Shown here: in pieces, positions 25,762 to 34,405 of the stretch
How positions within the stretch are numbered: position 1 is the first letter of the stretch
How the letters are laid out: every line of letters begins with the position of its first letter
From: Pseudomonadales bacterium
GTDB taxonomy: Bacteria > Pseudomonadota > Gammaproteobacteria > Pseudomonadales > Azotimanducaceae
Assembly (NCBI GenBank): GCA_017642855.1
Contig: JAEPOO010000001.1
Location: 372,001-436,000, forward strand
Reading direction: 5' to 3'
DNA length: 64,000 nt
Program-made: the position numbers and the translations under genes
Notes under the pieces: generated by a model
What the model was told of the DNA's origin: nothing
The model's input: only the letters and a program-made list of their open reading frames with translations
Database searches by the model: none

Positions 25762-27869
25762 ACCGCGGCGACGTCTACAGGGACGCCGGTCATAAACGCC
25801 TGGTTGCTGACTTTCTCGTAAGAGCCGACACCGGAGGGCAGCAGGTCGTTGGCATTACATCCTGAGAATTCGCTCGCCGTTTTCATCTCTTTGCCCCGGT
25901 AGCCCCAGCCGTGGGTCATGGCAACCGTTCCAGGTTTTAAGCCATCGTCCAGGGACACCGTGGTGGTCACTTCCCCATAGTCGTTATGGACCTTCACAGT
26001 TGATCCGTCTCCAAGGTTTCTGGCCCTGGCGTCGTCGGGATGAATGAACAGGGGGTTGTCCAGCTGTCCGGATCGCTTCAACGATTTCACATTGTGGAAC
26101 CAGCTGTTCACCATGTAGTTGGTCCGACGAGAAATGAGCTTGAGCTGGTCGCTTTCTTCTCCTTTAAGTTCTTCGAAAATTTCTGAGCAGCGTGAGATTG
26201 CTTCATCGAAAATTTCGGGGAAGCAGTCAACCCGACCATTCTCGGTTTGAATCACGTTGCTGAAGAACTTTCCTGGTTCGACAGGATTCAGGACGACGGT
26301 GCCTTCTTCTTTGACGTCGTCGAGTGTGAGGTCCGACTGGCTCATCATATGACCGAACCGATTGAATAAACCGAGCTCATCGATGGCTTTCTGATAATCG
26401 TCCAGATCATGGTTCTCGGTTTCGAATCCCTGGGCGCCCTCGATCGATCGAAGAATCCACCACTCTGGTCTTCGCTCTGCCTTTGGTGGCACAACAAAAT
26501 CTGTGTACTGGATAAATGGCTGTTGCTGCATGCCGAGACCGCAGATGTTGATGTCTGCCCGCTCGTACATATCCGTCGCCGGTAGAACATAGTCTGCGTA
26601 GTCTGAGGTGGCGCTCGGATAGATATCGATCACCATCAGGAATTCCAACTTTTCGAACGCACGTCTCAGCTTTTCACCAGAGCCCATCGAAAGCAGGGGG
26701 TTGCCGGAGATGACAACCAATCCTCGGATCGGATTGTCTTCCTGCAGAATCATGTCAGCCATGAGATTGCCGGGTAGCGAACCACGAATCCGTCTGACGT
26801 CACCGTACTGGGTTTCTTCGTAATTAACCTCGCCACGAATTCGACCGGCTTTTGCCGCTGGGTAAAAGCCTCGGGAATAGATGTTTCCGCCAGATCTGTC
26901 CAGGTTCTCAGTAGCCAAGCTCAACATGAATAGCAGCCAGTAAGCGAGCGAGCCCTGTCGGCCCATATTGACGCCAGTGGACATATAGAACGCAGCGGTA
27001 GGTGCGTCGGCGATGTCTTTCGCCAGTTGTTCGATCTCCGTGGATGTCACCCCAATGACGTCAGCGACTGAATCTGGAGAGTAGTCTTTGATGAAAGCCT
27101 TAAGTTCAGCAACATGGTCAGCATGTTCGATGAGTCGATCTTCATCGACGTGTCCGTCTCGGAACAGTGCGTGCAGCAAAGCTGCCATCAGGTAGACATC
27201 CGTGTCTGCCTTAACCGCGAAGTGGCGACCGATCCCCTTGATGGATTCGTTGTACCTTGGGTCAACAAAGCAGATGTCGGCGCCTCGCTTTGCGGCTGAG
27301 CGCAACGTATGCATAGGATCTGCGATGGAGATAAAGCTCATGTGTGAGATGCGAGGATTGGCGCCAAAGATCAACAGAAAGTCAGTATTCTCGATGTCAG
27401 GGATCGGATGAATGGTGCTTGACCCGAAAACGGCTTCAGACGCTGCAAATTTGTTCGTGCAATCCTGAGTGCCGGAGGAAAAGTTTCGACGAATGCCATT
27501 GTTCAACACAAAAGAACCGATGGCGGGGCCTGCCAGTGAATTAAACGCCAATGGATTGCCGGTGTAAGAAGCGATTGCCTCTGGACCATACTTTTCTTGT
27601 ATAGCCGTCAGGCGCTCGGCGATCTCGGCGCTCGCGTTCTGCCAGCTGATACGCTTAAGGGTGCCGTCAGCCTGACGACGCTGCGGATGGTTGAGTCGAT
27701 CTTCATCTTTGTGGATCTCAAGAGTTGCGATGCCTTTGTGGCAAGCGAACCCTTTTGTCACGGGATGCGATTTGTCGGGCTTCAGTGAAACGATTTCGCC
27801 ATCATCAACCTCTGCGACCAATCCGCATGAGGGTTCGCACACTCGGCAAAAGGTTTTTACGGAATCCAT
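25758..27869 (-). CDS. Molybdopterin-dependent oxidoreductase with one [4Fe-4S] site
   Basis: A 703-residue enzyme of the DMSO-reductase superfamily. The N terminus has FCRVCEPSCGLV and a fourth cysteine in GFACHKG, the ligands of one [4Fe-4S] cluster. It then has ASYTGNPLAFNS, GVNMGRQGSLAYW and YPSATSDYADYVLPATDMYE, and a C-terminal molydopterin-binding domain ending with FMTGVPVDVAAV. There is no twin-arginine leader, so it should be cytosolic. No electron-transfer or membrane subunit gene is adjacent. I chose the ATG at 27869, which has GGAGAG upstream; upstream ATGs add an unrelated tail. The substrate is unknown. Confidence 0.87.
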   Translation of the reverse strand: MDSVKTFCRVCEPSCGLVAEVDDGEIVSLKPDKSHPVTKGFACHKGIATLEIHKDEDRLNHPQRRQADGTLKRISWQNASAEIAERLTAIQEKYGPEAIASYTGNPLAFNSLAGPAIGSFVLNNGIRRNFSSGTQDCTNKFAASEAVFGSSTIHPIPDIENTDFLLIFGANPRISHMSFISIADPMHTLRSAAKRGADICFVDPRYNESIKGIGRHFAVKADTDVYLMAALLHALFRDGHVDEDRLIEHADHVAELKAFIKDYSPDSVADVIGVTSTEIEQLAKDIADAPTAAFYMSTGVNMGRQGSLAYWLLFMLSLATENLDRSGGNIYSRGFYPAAKAGRIRGEVNYEETQYGDVRRIRGSLPGNLMADMILQEDNPIRGLVVISGNPLLSMGSGEKLRRAFEKLEFLMVIDIYPSATSDYADYVLPATDMYERADINICGLGMQQQPFIQYTDFVVPPKAERRPEWWILRSIEGAQGFETENHDLDDYQKAIDELGLFNRFGHMMSQSDLTLDDVKEEGTVVLNPVEPGKFFSNVIQTENGRVDCFPEIFDEAISRCSEIFEELKGEESDQLKLISRRTNYMVNSWFHNVKSLKRSGQLDNPLFIHPDDARARNLGDGSTVKVHNDYGEVTTTVSLDDGLKPGTVAMTHGWGYRGKEMKTASEFSGCNANDLLPSGVGSYEKVSNQAFMTGVPVDVAAV

Positions 27870-27989
27870 GTCGGCGCTCTCCAGTGACATCAGTTTTAGA
27901 AGATTCATCAAGGTAATGGCAGATGTCCGGCAGGTCAAACCCTAGCTATACTGGGCGCCTCATTCTGTTGACGAGCTTTTGGAGAAATT

Positions 27990-28691
27990 TTGTTTACTGG
28001 AAAAGTTGTTGTGGTTACCGGTGCTGCTGGCGCCTTAGGTCGTGCGGTCTTCACTCATTTCTCGGAGCAGGGCGCACAGGTGGTTGCGCTGGATTACAGC
28101 GATGAGCTTCTCGAGTCTGCTTTTCCTGAAAAGGACGAGCAGCACAGATATTTAAGCGTGGATCTCACCAGCGCCGAAAGTTGCAGCGAGGTTCTGAGTG
28201 CGGTGATCGCAGACCTGGGCCGAATCGATGTGCTCTGCAATGTCGCAGGAGGTTTCATGATGGGTGAAGCCGTCCATGAAACCACGGATAAGACCTGGGA
28301 CTTCCTGATGAACCTGAATGCCCGCTCCATGGTTAACACGGCTCAGAGTGTGGTGCCGCAGATGTTGGCTCAGGGCGGCGGCAAAATTATCAATGTTGCT
28401 GCCGGCGCAGCGTCGAAAGGTTTTGCGCTCATGGGCGTCTACTCCGCTTCGAAAGCGGCGGTTATGCGAATGACAGAAGCGATGGCGGGGGAGCTGCGGG
28501 AACAAAACATTAATGTGAACGCGATTATGCCCAGCATGATTGATACACCTCGTAATCGGGAAGATATGCCCGACGCGGACTACAGTAAGTGGGTACCCCC
28601 AGAGCAATTGGCTGATGTCATCGGCTTTCTTGCCTCCGATGCAGCGGCTGCGGTACACGGTGCTTGTGTCCCGGTTGATGGACTAAGTTAA
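27990..28691 (+). CDS. Short-chain dehydrogenase/reductase
   Basis: A 233-residue NAD(P)-dependent enzyme: VVVTGAAGALGRAVF (cofactor loop), CNVAGG, and the catalytic YSASK with serine upstream in the AAGAASKG strand region. The start is TTG at 27990, supported by GGAGAA 5 bp before; this TTG is the only start that keeps the nucleotide-binding strand. The substrate is unknown. An enoyl-CoA hydratase-like gene follows at 19 bp and a NUDIX gene after that, on the same strand, so a lipid or acyl-CoA pathway is a reasonable guess. Confidence 0.9.
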   Translation: MFTGKVVVVTGAAGALGRAVFTHFSEQGAQVVALDYSDELLESAFPEKDEQHRYLSVDLTSAESCSEVLSAVIADLGRIDVLCNVAGGFMMGEAVHETTDKTWDFLMNLNARSMVNTAQSVVPQMLAQGGGKIINVAAGAASKGFALMGVYSASKAAVMRMTEAMAGELREQNINVNAIMPSMIDTPRNREDMPDADYSKWVPPEQLADVIGFLASDAAAAVHGACVPVDGLS

Positions 28692-28710
28692 CGGCAGAGT
28701 TGGAGAAAAT

Positions 28711-29493
28711 ATGAGCGACTGGATCCTTTACGATGTCGAAGACGGCGTCTGCACAATCACCATTAATCGGCCGGAAAAGAAAAACGCGATGGGATTCGCC
28801 ATGTTGGGCGACTTTATCGCGACCTTTGACCGAGCGGGCAAAGACGACGATGTTCGAGTCGTCGTGTTGAAAGGCACGGATGGTGCCTTCTGTGCAGGCA
28901 CTGACCTGTCTGATCTTTCGACCATTCCCGGCGAAGAGCGCGGTCTCAGAGGAAGTGCGGAAGAGAAGGGTAAATGGTGGCCGATCATTGCCTGCCCCAA
29001 ACCGGTCATCGGGGTTATCGACGGCCCGGCGGTGGGCATGGGCGCAGAGTTTGCCTCCCAATGCGATATTCGTATGGCATCTACCCGTGCTCGCTTTGCC
29101 TGGAATTTTGCGCACCGTGGATTGGTACCAGATACCGGTGCTGGAAGCTGGCTGCTGCCCCGCTTGATTGGCACTTCCCAGGCATTCTGGTTGCTGTACT
29201 CCGGTGAGTTTATTTCTGCGCGTGAGGCCCATGAGCTGAAATTTGTTTCCGGCGTGTTTGAACCGGAAGAACTGGACGATCGTGCAAACGATATAACGGA
29301 AGCGATACTACAGGGGTCTCCATTCTCACATCAGCGAATCAAGTCATTGGTTTACGAGGGGCTCGGTGCTGATGTGGGTGAGCACATGGTTAATCATACT
29401 CAGGCGATGGCGGAGTGCTTCAAATCTAACGACCACAAAGAGGGTGTCGCGTCGTTTCTTGAACGTCGTGCACCTGACTTCACGGGAACCTGA
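28711..29493 (+). CDS. Enoyl-CoA hydratase/isomerase family protein
   Basis: A 260-residue crotonase-fold protein. It has the GTDGAFCAGTDLSDL segment (first oxyanion loop), the GPAVGMGAEFASQCDIRMAS segment (second), and ARFAWNFAHRGLVPDTGAGSWLL. In hydratases the two glutamates sit near the positions that are AEF and G(L/V)VPD here; the second glutamate position is an aspartate or missing, so an isomerase or another crotonase activity is possible. It lies between the SDR and NUDIX genes. Confidence 0.9.
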   Translation: MSDWILYDVEDGVCTITINRPEKKNAMGFAMLGDFIATFDRAGKDDDVRVVVLKGTDGAFCAGTDLSDLSTIPGEERGLRGSAEEKGKWWPIIACPKPVIGVIDGPAVGMGAEFASQCDIRMASTRARFAWNFAHRGLVPDTGAGSWLLPRLIGTSQAFWLLYSGEFISAREAHELKFVSGVFEPEELDDRANDITEAILQGSPFSHQRIKSLVYEGLGADVGEHMVNHTQAMAECFKSNDHKEGVASFLERRAPDFTGT

Positions 29494-29495
29494 TC

Positions 29496-30050
29496 ATGTC
29501 TGAAATTAGACCCTGGGTGCGAAAAGAAACCCGAAAGCTGGCTGATTGTCGAGTGTTTACCGTCAGCGAGTCCATCTCGATGTGTCCGAGGACAGATAAT
29601 GCGCACAGTTTCTATGTCATCGATACTGCGGACTGGGTCAACATCGTGCCGATCACGATCAATGATGAAGTTGTGTTTATCCGTCAGTTTCGTCACGGCA
29701 CGGAACAGATCACGCTCGAGATTCCGGGAGGTATGGTTGATCCGGGAGAAGACCCAGGCACAGCAGCGGTAAGAGAGTGTATGGAGGAATCCGGGTTCAC
29801 AGCAGGCGATGTGGAATCGCTCGGCATTCTCCGTCCGAACCCAGCGATTTTTCCAAACAAGTTGCACACTTTCGTGGCGACCGGTTGTGAACGGACCGGA
29901 GAAATTGCCAATACTTCAACAGAGCACACGGAAGTTGAACTGGTGCCGCTGGCTGATCTGCCTGGGCTGTTACAAGAGGGCGCCATTGATCATGCGTTGG
30001 TTGTCGCGACCCTTTGGCGAATGCTTTACCTCAAGCAATCAGGAATGTGA
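29496..30050 (+). CDS. NUDIX hydrolase, ADP-ribose pyrophosphatase-like
   Basis: A 184-residue protein with a complete Nudix box (GGMVDPGEDPGTAAVRECMEESGF, residues about 76-98, matching Gx5Ex7REUxEExGU). The surrounding fold, INDEVVFIRQFRHGTEQITLEIPGG followed by an acidic loop, resembles NudF-type ADP-ribose or NADH pyrophosphatases. It begins two bases after the crotonase stop, so the genes are co-transcribed. Its last 12 bp overlap the convergent gene. Confidence 0.9.
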   Translation: MSEIRPWVRKETRKLADCRVFTVSESISMCPRTDNAHSFYVIDTADWVNIVPITINDEVVFIRQFRHGTEQITLEIPGGMVDPGEDPGTAAVRECMEESGFTAGDVESLGILRPNPAIFPNKLHTFVATGCERTGEIANTSTEHTEVELVPLADLPGLLQEGAIDHALVVATLWRMLYLKQSGM

Positions 30051-30641
30051 GACCAGGCCCTTTTTTTGGTCATGCACCGATAGCATCGTGGCGATGGGTC
30101 TGGCCTGCCTGGTCAGTTGATGGCGACGCAGGAAGTTGTCTCTGGAGACTTCTGGTGGGTGTCTGGAAGCCTCCCAAACGGATAAGTCCTTGTACCAGGT
30201 GATGAGCAGCATTTGTTCCGGTGTTTCGTCTTCTTCAACGAACAAACCTTGTACCCTGGTTTCGAAACTATTTTCGAATTCTGGCCAGGCGGCGTTCGAT
30301 AGCTGCACAATTTCGTCGACATCTCCTGGATATACGTTGAACCAGCGAAAGACATAGATGCCAGGTGTCTCTTGAGCTTTGTGCTCTTCGGGTCTGACTG
30401 TGGGCAGGCAGGTATGGGATTCCGACAAGGACATACCCTCCGGCAGTTGCGCCTTGGATGTGTCTGATCCACATGTCACAACATAGAGCTCGTTGCTGGC
30501 CAATCCGAATAGAGACAGGAAGGTGCCGTACACGAACTCACCATCGTGCAATTGATTGGGTAGAGTTCTTTGGCAGAATTCGATCAGGCGGAGAGGGCCT
30601 GGTCGTTCGTGGTCTTTTAGTAAGCTAACCTGGTATCGCAT
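30039..30641 (-). CDS. Conserved hypothetical, dimeric alpha-beta-barrel-like
   Basis: I do not recognise the 200-residue protein with certainty. It is soluble, without a signal peptide. The pattern PGIYVFRWFNVYPGDVDEIV, then WPEFENSFETRVQGLFVEED and MLLITWYKDLSVWEASR is like NIPSNAP-type or other dimeric alpha-beta barrel proteins, in which a strand-helix-strand unit is repeated twice. No catalytic residues can be assigned. It ends on the convergent NUDIX gene with a 12-bp overlap. Confidence 0.68.
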   Translation of the reverse strand: MRYQVSLLKDHERPGPLRLIEFCQRTLPNQLHDGEFVYGTFLSLFGLASNELYVVTCGSDTSKAQLPEGMSLSESHTCLPTVRPEEHKAQETPGIYVFRWFNVYPGDVDEIVQLSNAAWPEFENSFETRVQGLFVEEDETPEQMLLITWYKDLSVWEASRHPPEVSRDNFLRRHQLTRQARPIATMLSVHDQKKGLVSHS

Positions 30642-30672
30642 TGTCGCATCTTATCGCGACGCACGAATTTTA

Positions 30673-31539
30673 TCAGGGGACGTCAATCTCTCCGTCGACC
30701 CCGCGATGTAGAATTTGCCCTGAACCTTTATTGACCACCTTGAAGCTGCCCGCGATCTCCGCAACGTCGATACTGCCGCTGCCATCAGAAGAGATTTCAA
30801 TGCTGCCGCTCACGGACTCAACGTCGATGTCGCCGCTGCCATCTGACCCCACCAGGACATCGCCAGTAATGTTTTCAATGTCAATGTCACCGGATCCGTC
30901 GCTTTCGATCGTGACATGGCCCTGGACCTGGTCGATTTTAATATCGCCGGAACTGTCTGCTGGAATGGTAATGTCGCCCTGGACGTCGCGCAGATCGATG
31001 GGCCCTGAACTGTCATAAATGCGGATGCCTCCGGCGTGCTCCCGGACAGAAATTTTGCCGGAGGAATCTCGGATGGCCAGATCAGATGTCGTGTTTATAA
31101 GACGGATGTCACCGGAAGAATCGTCTACAGATAACACTCGAACATCTTCAATGAGCGTATCACCGCTGGAATCTTCTACTCGCACTGCGAGGCTGCCTGG
31201 TACCTGCAGTTCAATGTCAATGCTTGCATAAGATGGGTCAAAGTCATCCCGGTGATGAGGAATGATGGTTTGGAAAATCAGGCGATCGGCTTCTTCGCTG
31301 ACGATGACGTCCATGCGTTCAAGATATTTGGGTTCGCTGGTGCAGGCTTTACCCCAGAAATGCAACTGATCATCCTCAGACGCAGTAATTTCCAGTGAGC
31401 CTGCCAGTGCTTGCATTTGTAGTTCGGCAAGATCCTTTGGCGCGAGCTGGTGCTCAATGATTTTGCTCTCGGCGCAATAGTCTGCCTGGGTGTGGGTGAC
31501 CACCAGCAGGAGGGAAAGAAAGGAAAAAATTCGGGTCAT
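30673..31539 (-). CDS. Secreted DUF4097-like beta-helix protein
   Basis: A 288-residue exported protein. After the signal peptide (start ATG at 31539, with AAGGA upstream) come a short N-terminal domain and then a long series of about 20-residue beta turns. Each carries SSGD, SSGK, DGSGD or DGSGS (for example VEDSSGDTLIEDV, and later IESDGSGDIDIENI). This is the pattern of DUF4097-type right-handed beta-solenoid proteins. Role unknown; some relatives are adhesin-like. It probably stays in the periplasm or is surface exposed. An ATG at 31560 is in frame but has no ribosome site. Confidence 0.8.
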   Translation of the reverse strand: MTRIFSFLSLLLVVTHTQADYCAESKIIEHQLAPKDLAELQMQALAGSLEITASEDDQLHFWGKACTSEPKYLERMDVIVSEEADRLIFQTIIPHHRDDFDPSYASIDIELQVPGSLAVRVEDSSGDTLIEDVRVLSVDDSSGDIRLINTTSDLAIRDSSGKISVREHAGGIRIYDSSGPIDLRDVQGDITIPADSSGDIKIDQVQGHVTIESDGSGDIDIENITGDVLVGSDGSGDIDVESVSGSIEISSDGSGSIDVAEIAGSFKVVNKGSGQILHRGVDGEIDVP

Positions 31540-31601
31540 GGTCCGCGTCCTTGGCTTCACAGATTTGAATCTCTGTTAGACGCAGATGTCATCCAGAAGG
31601 T

Positions 31602-32495
31602 TTAAGCCTGGATGGGTGGCAGGGTGTACTGATGGAGATCGTTCACCCGGATCATCATCTGGATTTCCCTGACGTAGTCTTCGCCACGTTCAGAGTACCT
31701 GCGCAGACCTTCTGCCAGTTCGTGACCGGTAAAGTGTTCCATTATTTCACGCGAGTTGGCGCGAATGTCTCGTAACTCAACGTAAGCAGAATTGGTGTTG
31801 AGGGTTCGAATATAGGCGTCGATGCTGTCCTGCACGGAATCATACTTCGCCACCTCGTGGGTTAAGCCCTCAGTTCGTGCCAGAGGTGTCAGGCCACAGC
31901 CTTCTGTGAAACACCAAACGCCGAACATGTTGTTAGCCTGGCGGGCGAAGCGAGAGCTGCCCCAACCAGACTCATTAGCGGCTTGGGCAAGGATAAGAGA
32001 GGCCGGAACCACATCGACCCGGATAAGTAGTGCACCGACGGTCGCTGACAGGTCGTACTGATTCCGGATCCTGTAGTGCCGCTGAAGTCCCTCAATAAAG
32101 TCGAGTTCGCTGGAATCGAGTGTGGCTCCGGTCACAAGCTTGTCCGCGATGCGGCGCAGGTCTCTTCGATCAGCACGAATCTTGTCATTGGATTCGCGGA
32201 TCATGGGCAGCATGTAGTGAAAAAACTCACGCTTTTTGGTCGCCGTGTCTCGAATGGCGGCGAAATCGGGCAGCTCTGAGGCATGCTCGGATGTGGCAGC
32301 AGCTGGCGTAGGGTTCCTCGGCAGGGTGGTGGATGCGTCGTCTACTGATTGGATCTCAGCGGACGGACTGATCGCGGCGGAAGCTGCTTGCGTCGTGGGC
32401 TGGGTGGCGGGACCTTTCACGAGGGAAAGGCAGAGCAGAGCGGCTAAAAGGCCCAGCATTAGTACATCGGTTCTCAGTGCCGATATCTCCCTCAT
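31602..32495 (-). CDS. Membrane-anchored glucosaminidase, Bax-like
   Basis: A 297-residue protein with an N-terminal membrane anchor, a low-complexity linker, and a C-terminal GH73-type glucosaminidase domain (about 160-290). The catalytic region is LILAQAANESGWGSSRFARQ, where the glutamate is in NESGWG, followed by NNMFGVWCFTEGCG. These are the features of E. coli Bax-like proteins that cut peptidoglycan between N-acetylglucosamine and N-acetylmuramic acid. I chose the ATG at 32495 (AGGATAGGG upstream) over the GTG at 32519. It would act in the periplasm on cell wall. Confidence 0.88.
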   Translation of the reverse strand: MREISALRTDVLMLGLLAALLCLSLVKGPATQPTTQAASAAISPSAEIQSVDDASTTLPRNPTPAAATSEHASELPDFAAIRDTATKKREFFHYMLPMIRESNDKIRADRRDLRRIADKLVTGATLDSSELDFIEGLQRHYRIRNQYDLSATVGALLIRVDVVPASLILAQAANESGWGSSRFARQANNMFGVWCFTEGCGLTPLARTEGLTHEVAKYDSVQDSIDAYIRTLNTNSAYVELRDIRANSREIMEHFTGHELAEGLRRYSERGEDYVREIQMMIRVNDLHQYTLPPIQA

Positions 32496-32607
32496 GTCCC
32501 TATCCTGTGTGCGGCGCACAAAATGGAATAATCTTCATTATATTCATTATTCCTCCATTATCAATCGAAACACAGACCACTCGAAAGGTAGCCCCGGCGG
32601 GAGAGAG

Positions 32608-32913
32608 TCAGTTTTTTGTCAGGCTTCGAATGAACTCAAAAGCGCGTTCGCCCCGCGGTTTAGCAGCCTTCTGAACGCAATTTTGTTGTGGAAGCGGGTC
32701 ATTTTCCTGGCCGCGACTGACCATTTGGCGGTCGTCGTTAGCGCCCAGAACCGCTTCACGATTATCGGTGACAGCGAATTCGCTCTCCGCATCCTCGGCA
32801 CCTTCTGAATAGCAGGTATCAGAGGGATAACGGATGTGTCGGTCGTCCTTGGGAGCCGGCAGATCTCGATCGGTCAGTGACGGATTGATCAGCAGGATAG
32901 GTCTGCCCGGTTT
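32608..32913 (-). other. Open frame of 101 codons without a standard start
   Basis: This region between the glucosaminidase and NUDIX genes is about 420 bp without an annotated gene. On the minus strand one frame is open from the TAG at 32914-32916 to the TGA at 32608. Its codons look coding-like (many GNN codons, ending FEFIRSLTKN), but it has no ATG, GTG or TTG except an ATG about 38 codons from the end. It follows the NUDIX stop with one base between the two stops. It may be a coding remnant, a non-standard start, or a missed frameshift; no family is recognised. Confidence 0.3.
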
Positions 32914-32917
32914 CTAA

Positions 32918-33757
32918 CTAGACCTGAGGTTTCAACCTGACCCAGCCATTTTCGACATCGGTCAACGCATCGTCATACCCCGCTTCACCGGGCATCACGA
33001 TGATGCCCGTGTCCCGATGTACCCGCGCCTGTTCATCCAGGGGATTTTTTTCAACGGATTCGATCACCTGCGGCGCAGACTGAAAAGCCGCGAGGTTTTT
33101 TACCATTCGAAGTGTGGGTGACATCAGCACCATTTCTTCTTGCTCAGCGCGCTCGAGAATGTCTTGGGGAGACATCCAAGTCGAGTTCACCAGTTCCCCG
33201 TCATCGTGAATCGGAATTTGTTCGCTTGGGATGCAGGCAATGAAAAAGCGCGCGTCAAATCTTCTGGGTGAACCGAGCGGGGTGATCCATCGAGCGACGT
33301 AGTGCATCTGGCCAACGTCAGCGAGCAGTGATTCCTGCTGGAGAATACTCTTCAGAGTCGTGTCGCCTGCGTTCAGTTGATCCCGGAGACTCTCGAAACG
33401 CTGCTGATTGCTTGAGTTAAGACGGAGGGGGCGTTCATCGTGACGATGTAGTGCGAGCAGGATGCCCGCCTCTTCGAAGGTTTCGCGAATCGCGGCCATG
33501 TAGTAGGCGAGGCCACCAGATTCCAGACCCATGAGAGCGCTGGCTTCTGCATCGGTTCGATGAGTCGCGATGTTTGCGTAGTAGCTTGCGTCATCCTGAT
33601 GATCAACGGCGCCTCCGGGGAAAACCCACATGCCACCGGCGAACACCGTATTGGCGTGTCGTTCCATCATAAACACCTGCAGATCCGGACGGTCATCGAT
33701 CAGCATGACGGTGGCGGCAGGTCTTATGGGAACGTCTTCAGGGACAAAATCTGTCAT
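32918..33757 (-). CDS. NUDIX hydrolase, NUDT19/CoA-pyrophosphatase-like
   Basis: A 279-residue protein of the long NUDIX type seen in NUDT19. The N-terminal strand TVMLIDDRPDLQVFMMERH is followed by FAGGMWVFPGGAVD. The Nudix box is split by an insert, with its helix part being AIRETFEEAGILLA (about 90-103). This insertion is typical of the CoA- and acyl-CoA-diphosphatase group, so such a substrate is plausible but unproven. The ATG at 33757 is the first base of the left arm of the inverted repeat, so the ribosome site of this gene lies inside the hairpin. Confidence 0.88.
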   Translation of the reverse strand: MTDFVPEDVPIRPAATVMLIDDRPDLQVFMMERHANTVFAGGMWVFPGGAVDHQDDASYYANIATHRTDAEASALMGLESGGLAYYMAAIRETFEEAGILLALHRHDERPLRLNSSNQQRFESLRDQLNAGDTTLKSILQQESLLADVGQMHYVARWITPLGSPRRFDARFFIACIPSEQIPIHDDGELVNSTWMSPQDILERAEQEEMVLMSPTLRMVKNLAAFQSAPQVIESVEKNPLDEQARVHRDTGIIVMPGEAGYDDALTDVENGWVRLKPQV

Positions 33758-33811
33758 TTCGAGGTCAGTTTACCTTTTTCTCCAAGAGAAAAAGGTAAAC
33801 TGGCCTCGAAA
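33757..33811. repeat. 25-bp inverted repeat with 5-nt loop
   Basis: Arms at 33757-33781 and 33787-33811 pair over 25 positions with one G-T mismatch (wobble in RNA), leaving the loop CCAAG. It overlaps the start of the minus-strand NUDIX gene and lies 28 bp upstream of the plus-strand TTG start at 33839. It can form a hairpin in a transcript from either strand or a cruciform, and could work as an attenuator or operator. Its arms contain AAAAAGGTAAACTGG on the plus strand. Confidence 0.9.
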
Positions 33812-33838
33812 AGTGGTGATGTACACGGGGGTGTTCAT

Positions 33839-34309
33839 TTGAACTTTAAGAAATACCTGCTTGCCGGAGCGCTGGTAGCGTCATTTGGCATCAGTGCTGA
33901 AGAAATCGTACTTCAGGATGGCAGTCGCATTAAGGGAAAAATTCTTTCTATGAACGGCGGCAGCTACCAGTTGCAAACCGATTCGATGGGTGTCATCACC
34001 ATCGACAAAAGCAAGATTATTTCCATCAGCCAGGGTGGCAGTTTACCCACGATCGCGAATGATGCCGCCATGGAGACTGGCCAATCGGCTGTGCAAAGTT
34101 TGCAAACAAACATGGCAGCTGATCAGGGATTAATGACCAGTATCCTGCACCTGCAAAGCGATCCTGATATGCAGGCGGTGCTCAGTGATCCTGAGCTGAT
34201 GCGGGCTGTGCAATCTTTTGATCTTCAAACATTGAAGAACCACCCGAAGATCAAAAAGTTGATGGCCAATTCAAGGGTTCAGTCGATTCAGAAGAAAGTT
34301 TCGCCCTAA
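33839..34309 (+). CDS. Small exported protein of unknown function
   Basis: A 156-residue protein with a signal peptide (start reads NFKKYLLAGALVASFGISAEE after the initiator). The start is TTG at 33839, with GGGGGTG upstream; no ATG or GTG in frame keeps the signal peptide. The mature N terminus has a short beta domain, VLQDGSRIKGKILSMNGGSY then YQLQTDSMGVITIDKSKIISI, an SH3-like pattern. The C-terminal half is helical and ends LMANSRVQSIQKKV. I see no named family. It is divergent from the NUDIX gene and ends before a strong terminator. Confidence 0.78.
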   Translation: MNFKKYLLAGALVASFGISAEEIVLQDGSRIKGKILSMNGGSYQLQTDSMGVITIDKSKIISISQGGSLPTIANDAAMETGQSAVQSLQTNMAADQGLMTSILHLQSDPDMQAVLSDPELMRAVQSFDLQTLKNHPKIKKLMANSRVQSIQKKVSP

Positions 34310-34360
34310 ATAAAATTCGAACGGCACCAAGGGTGAGCAGAATAGAGGAATCCTATCCAT

Positions 34361-34388
34361 AAAAAAGGCGACCCAAGGTCGCCTTTTT
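34361..34388. terminator. Bidirectional rho-independent terminator
   Basis: Stem AAAAAAGGCGACC with loop CAA and complement GGTCGCCTTTTT. The U-run lies on the plus strand after the stem and an equivalent A-run precedes it, so it can serve both the plus-strand exported-protein gene (ends 34309) and the minus-strand receptor gene (ends 34406). Confidence 0.9.
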
Positions 34389-34405
34389 CGAGGTGGCTCA
34401 AAGAG

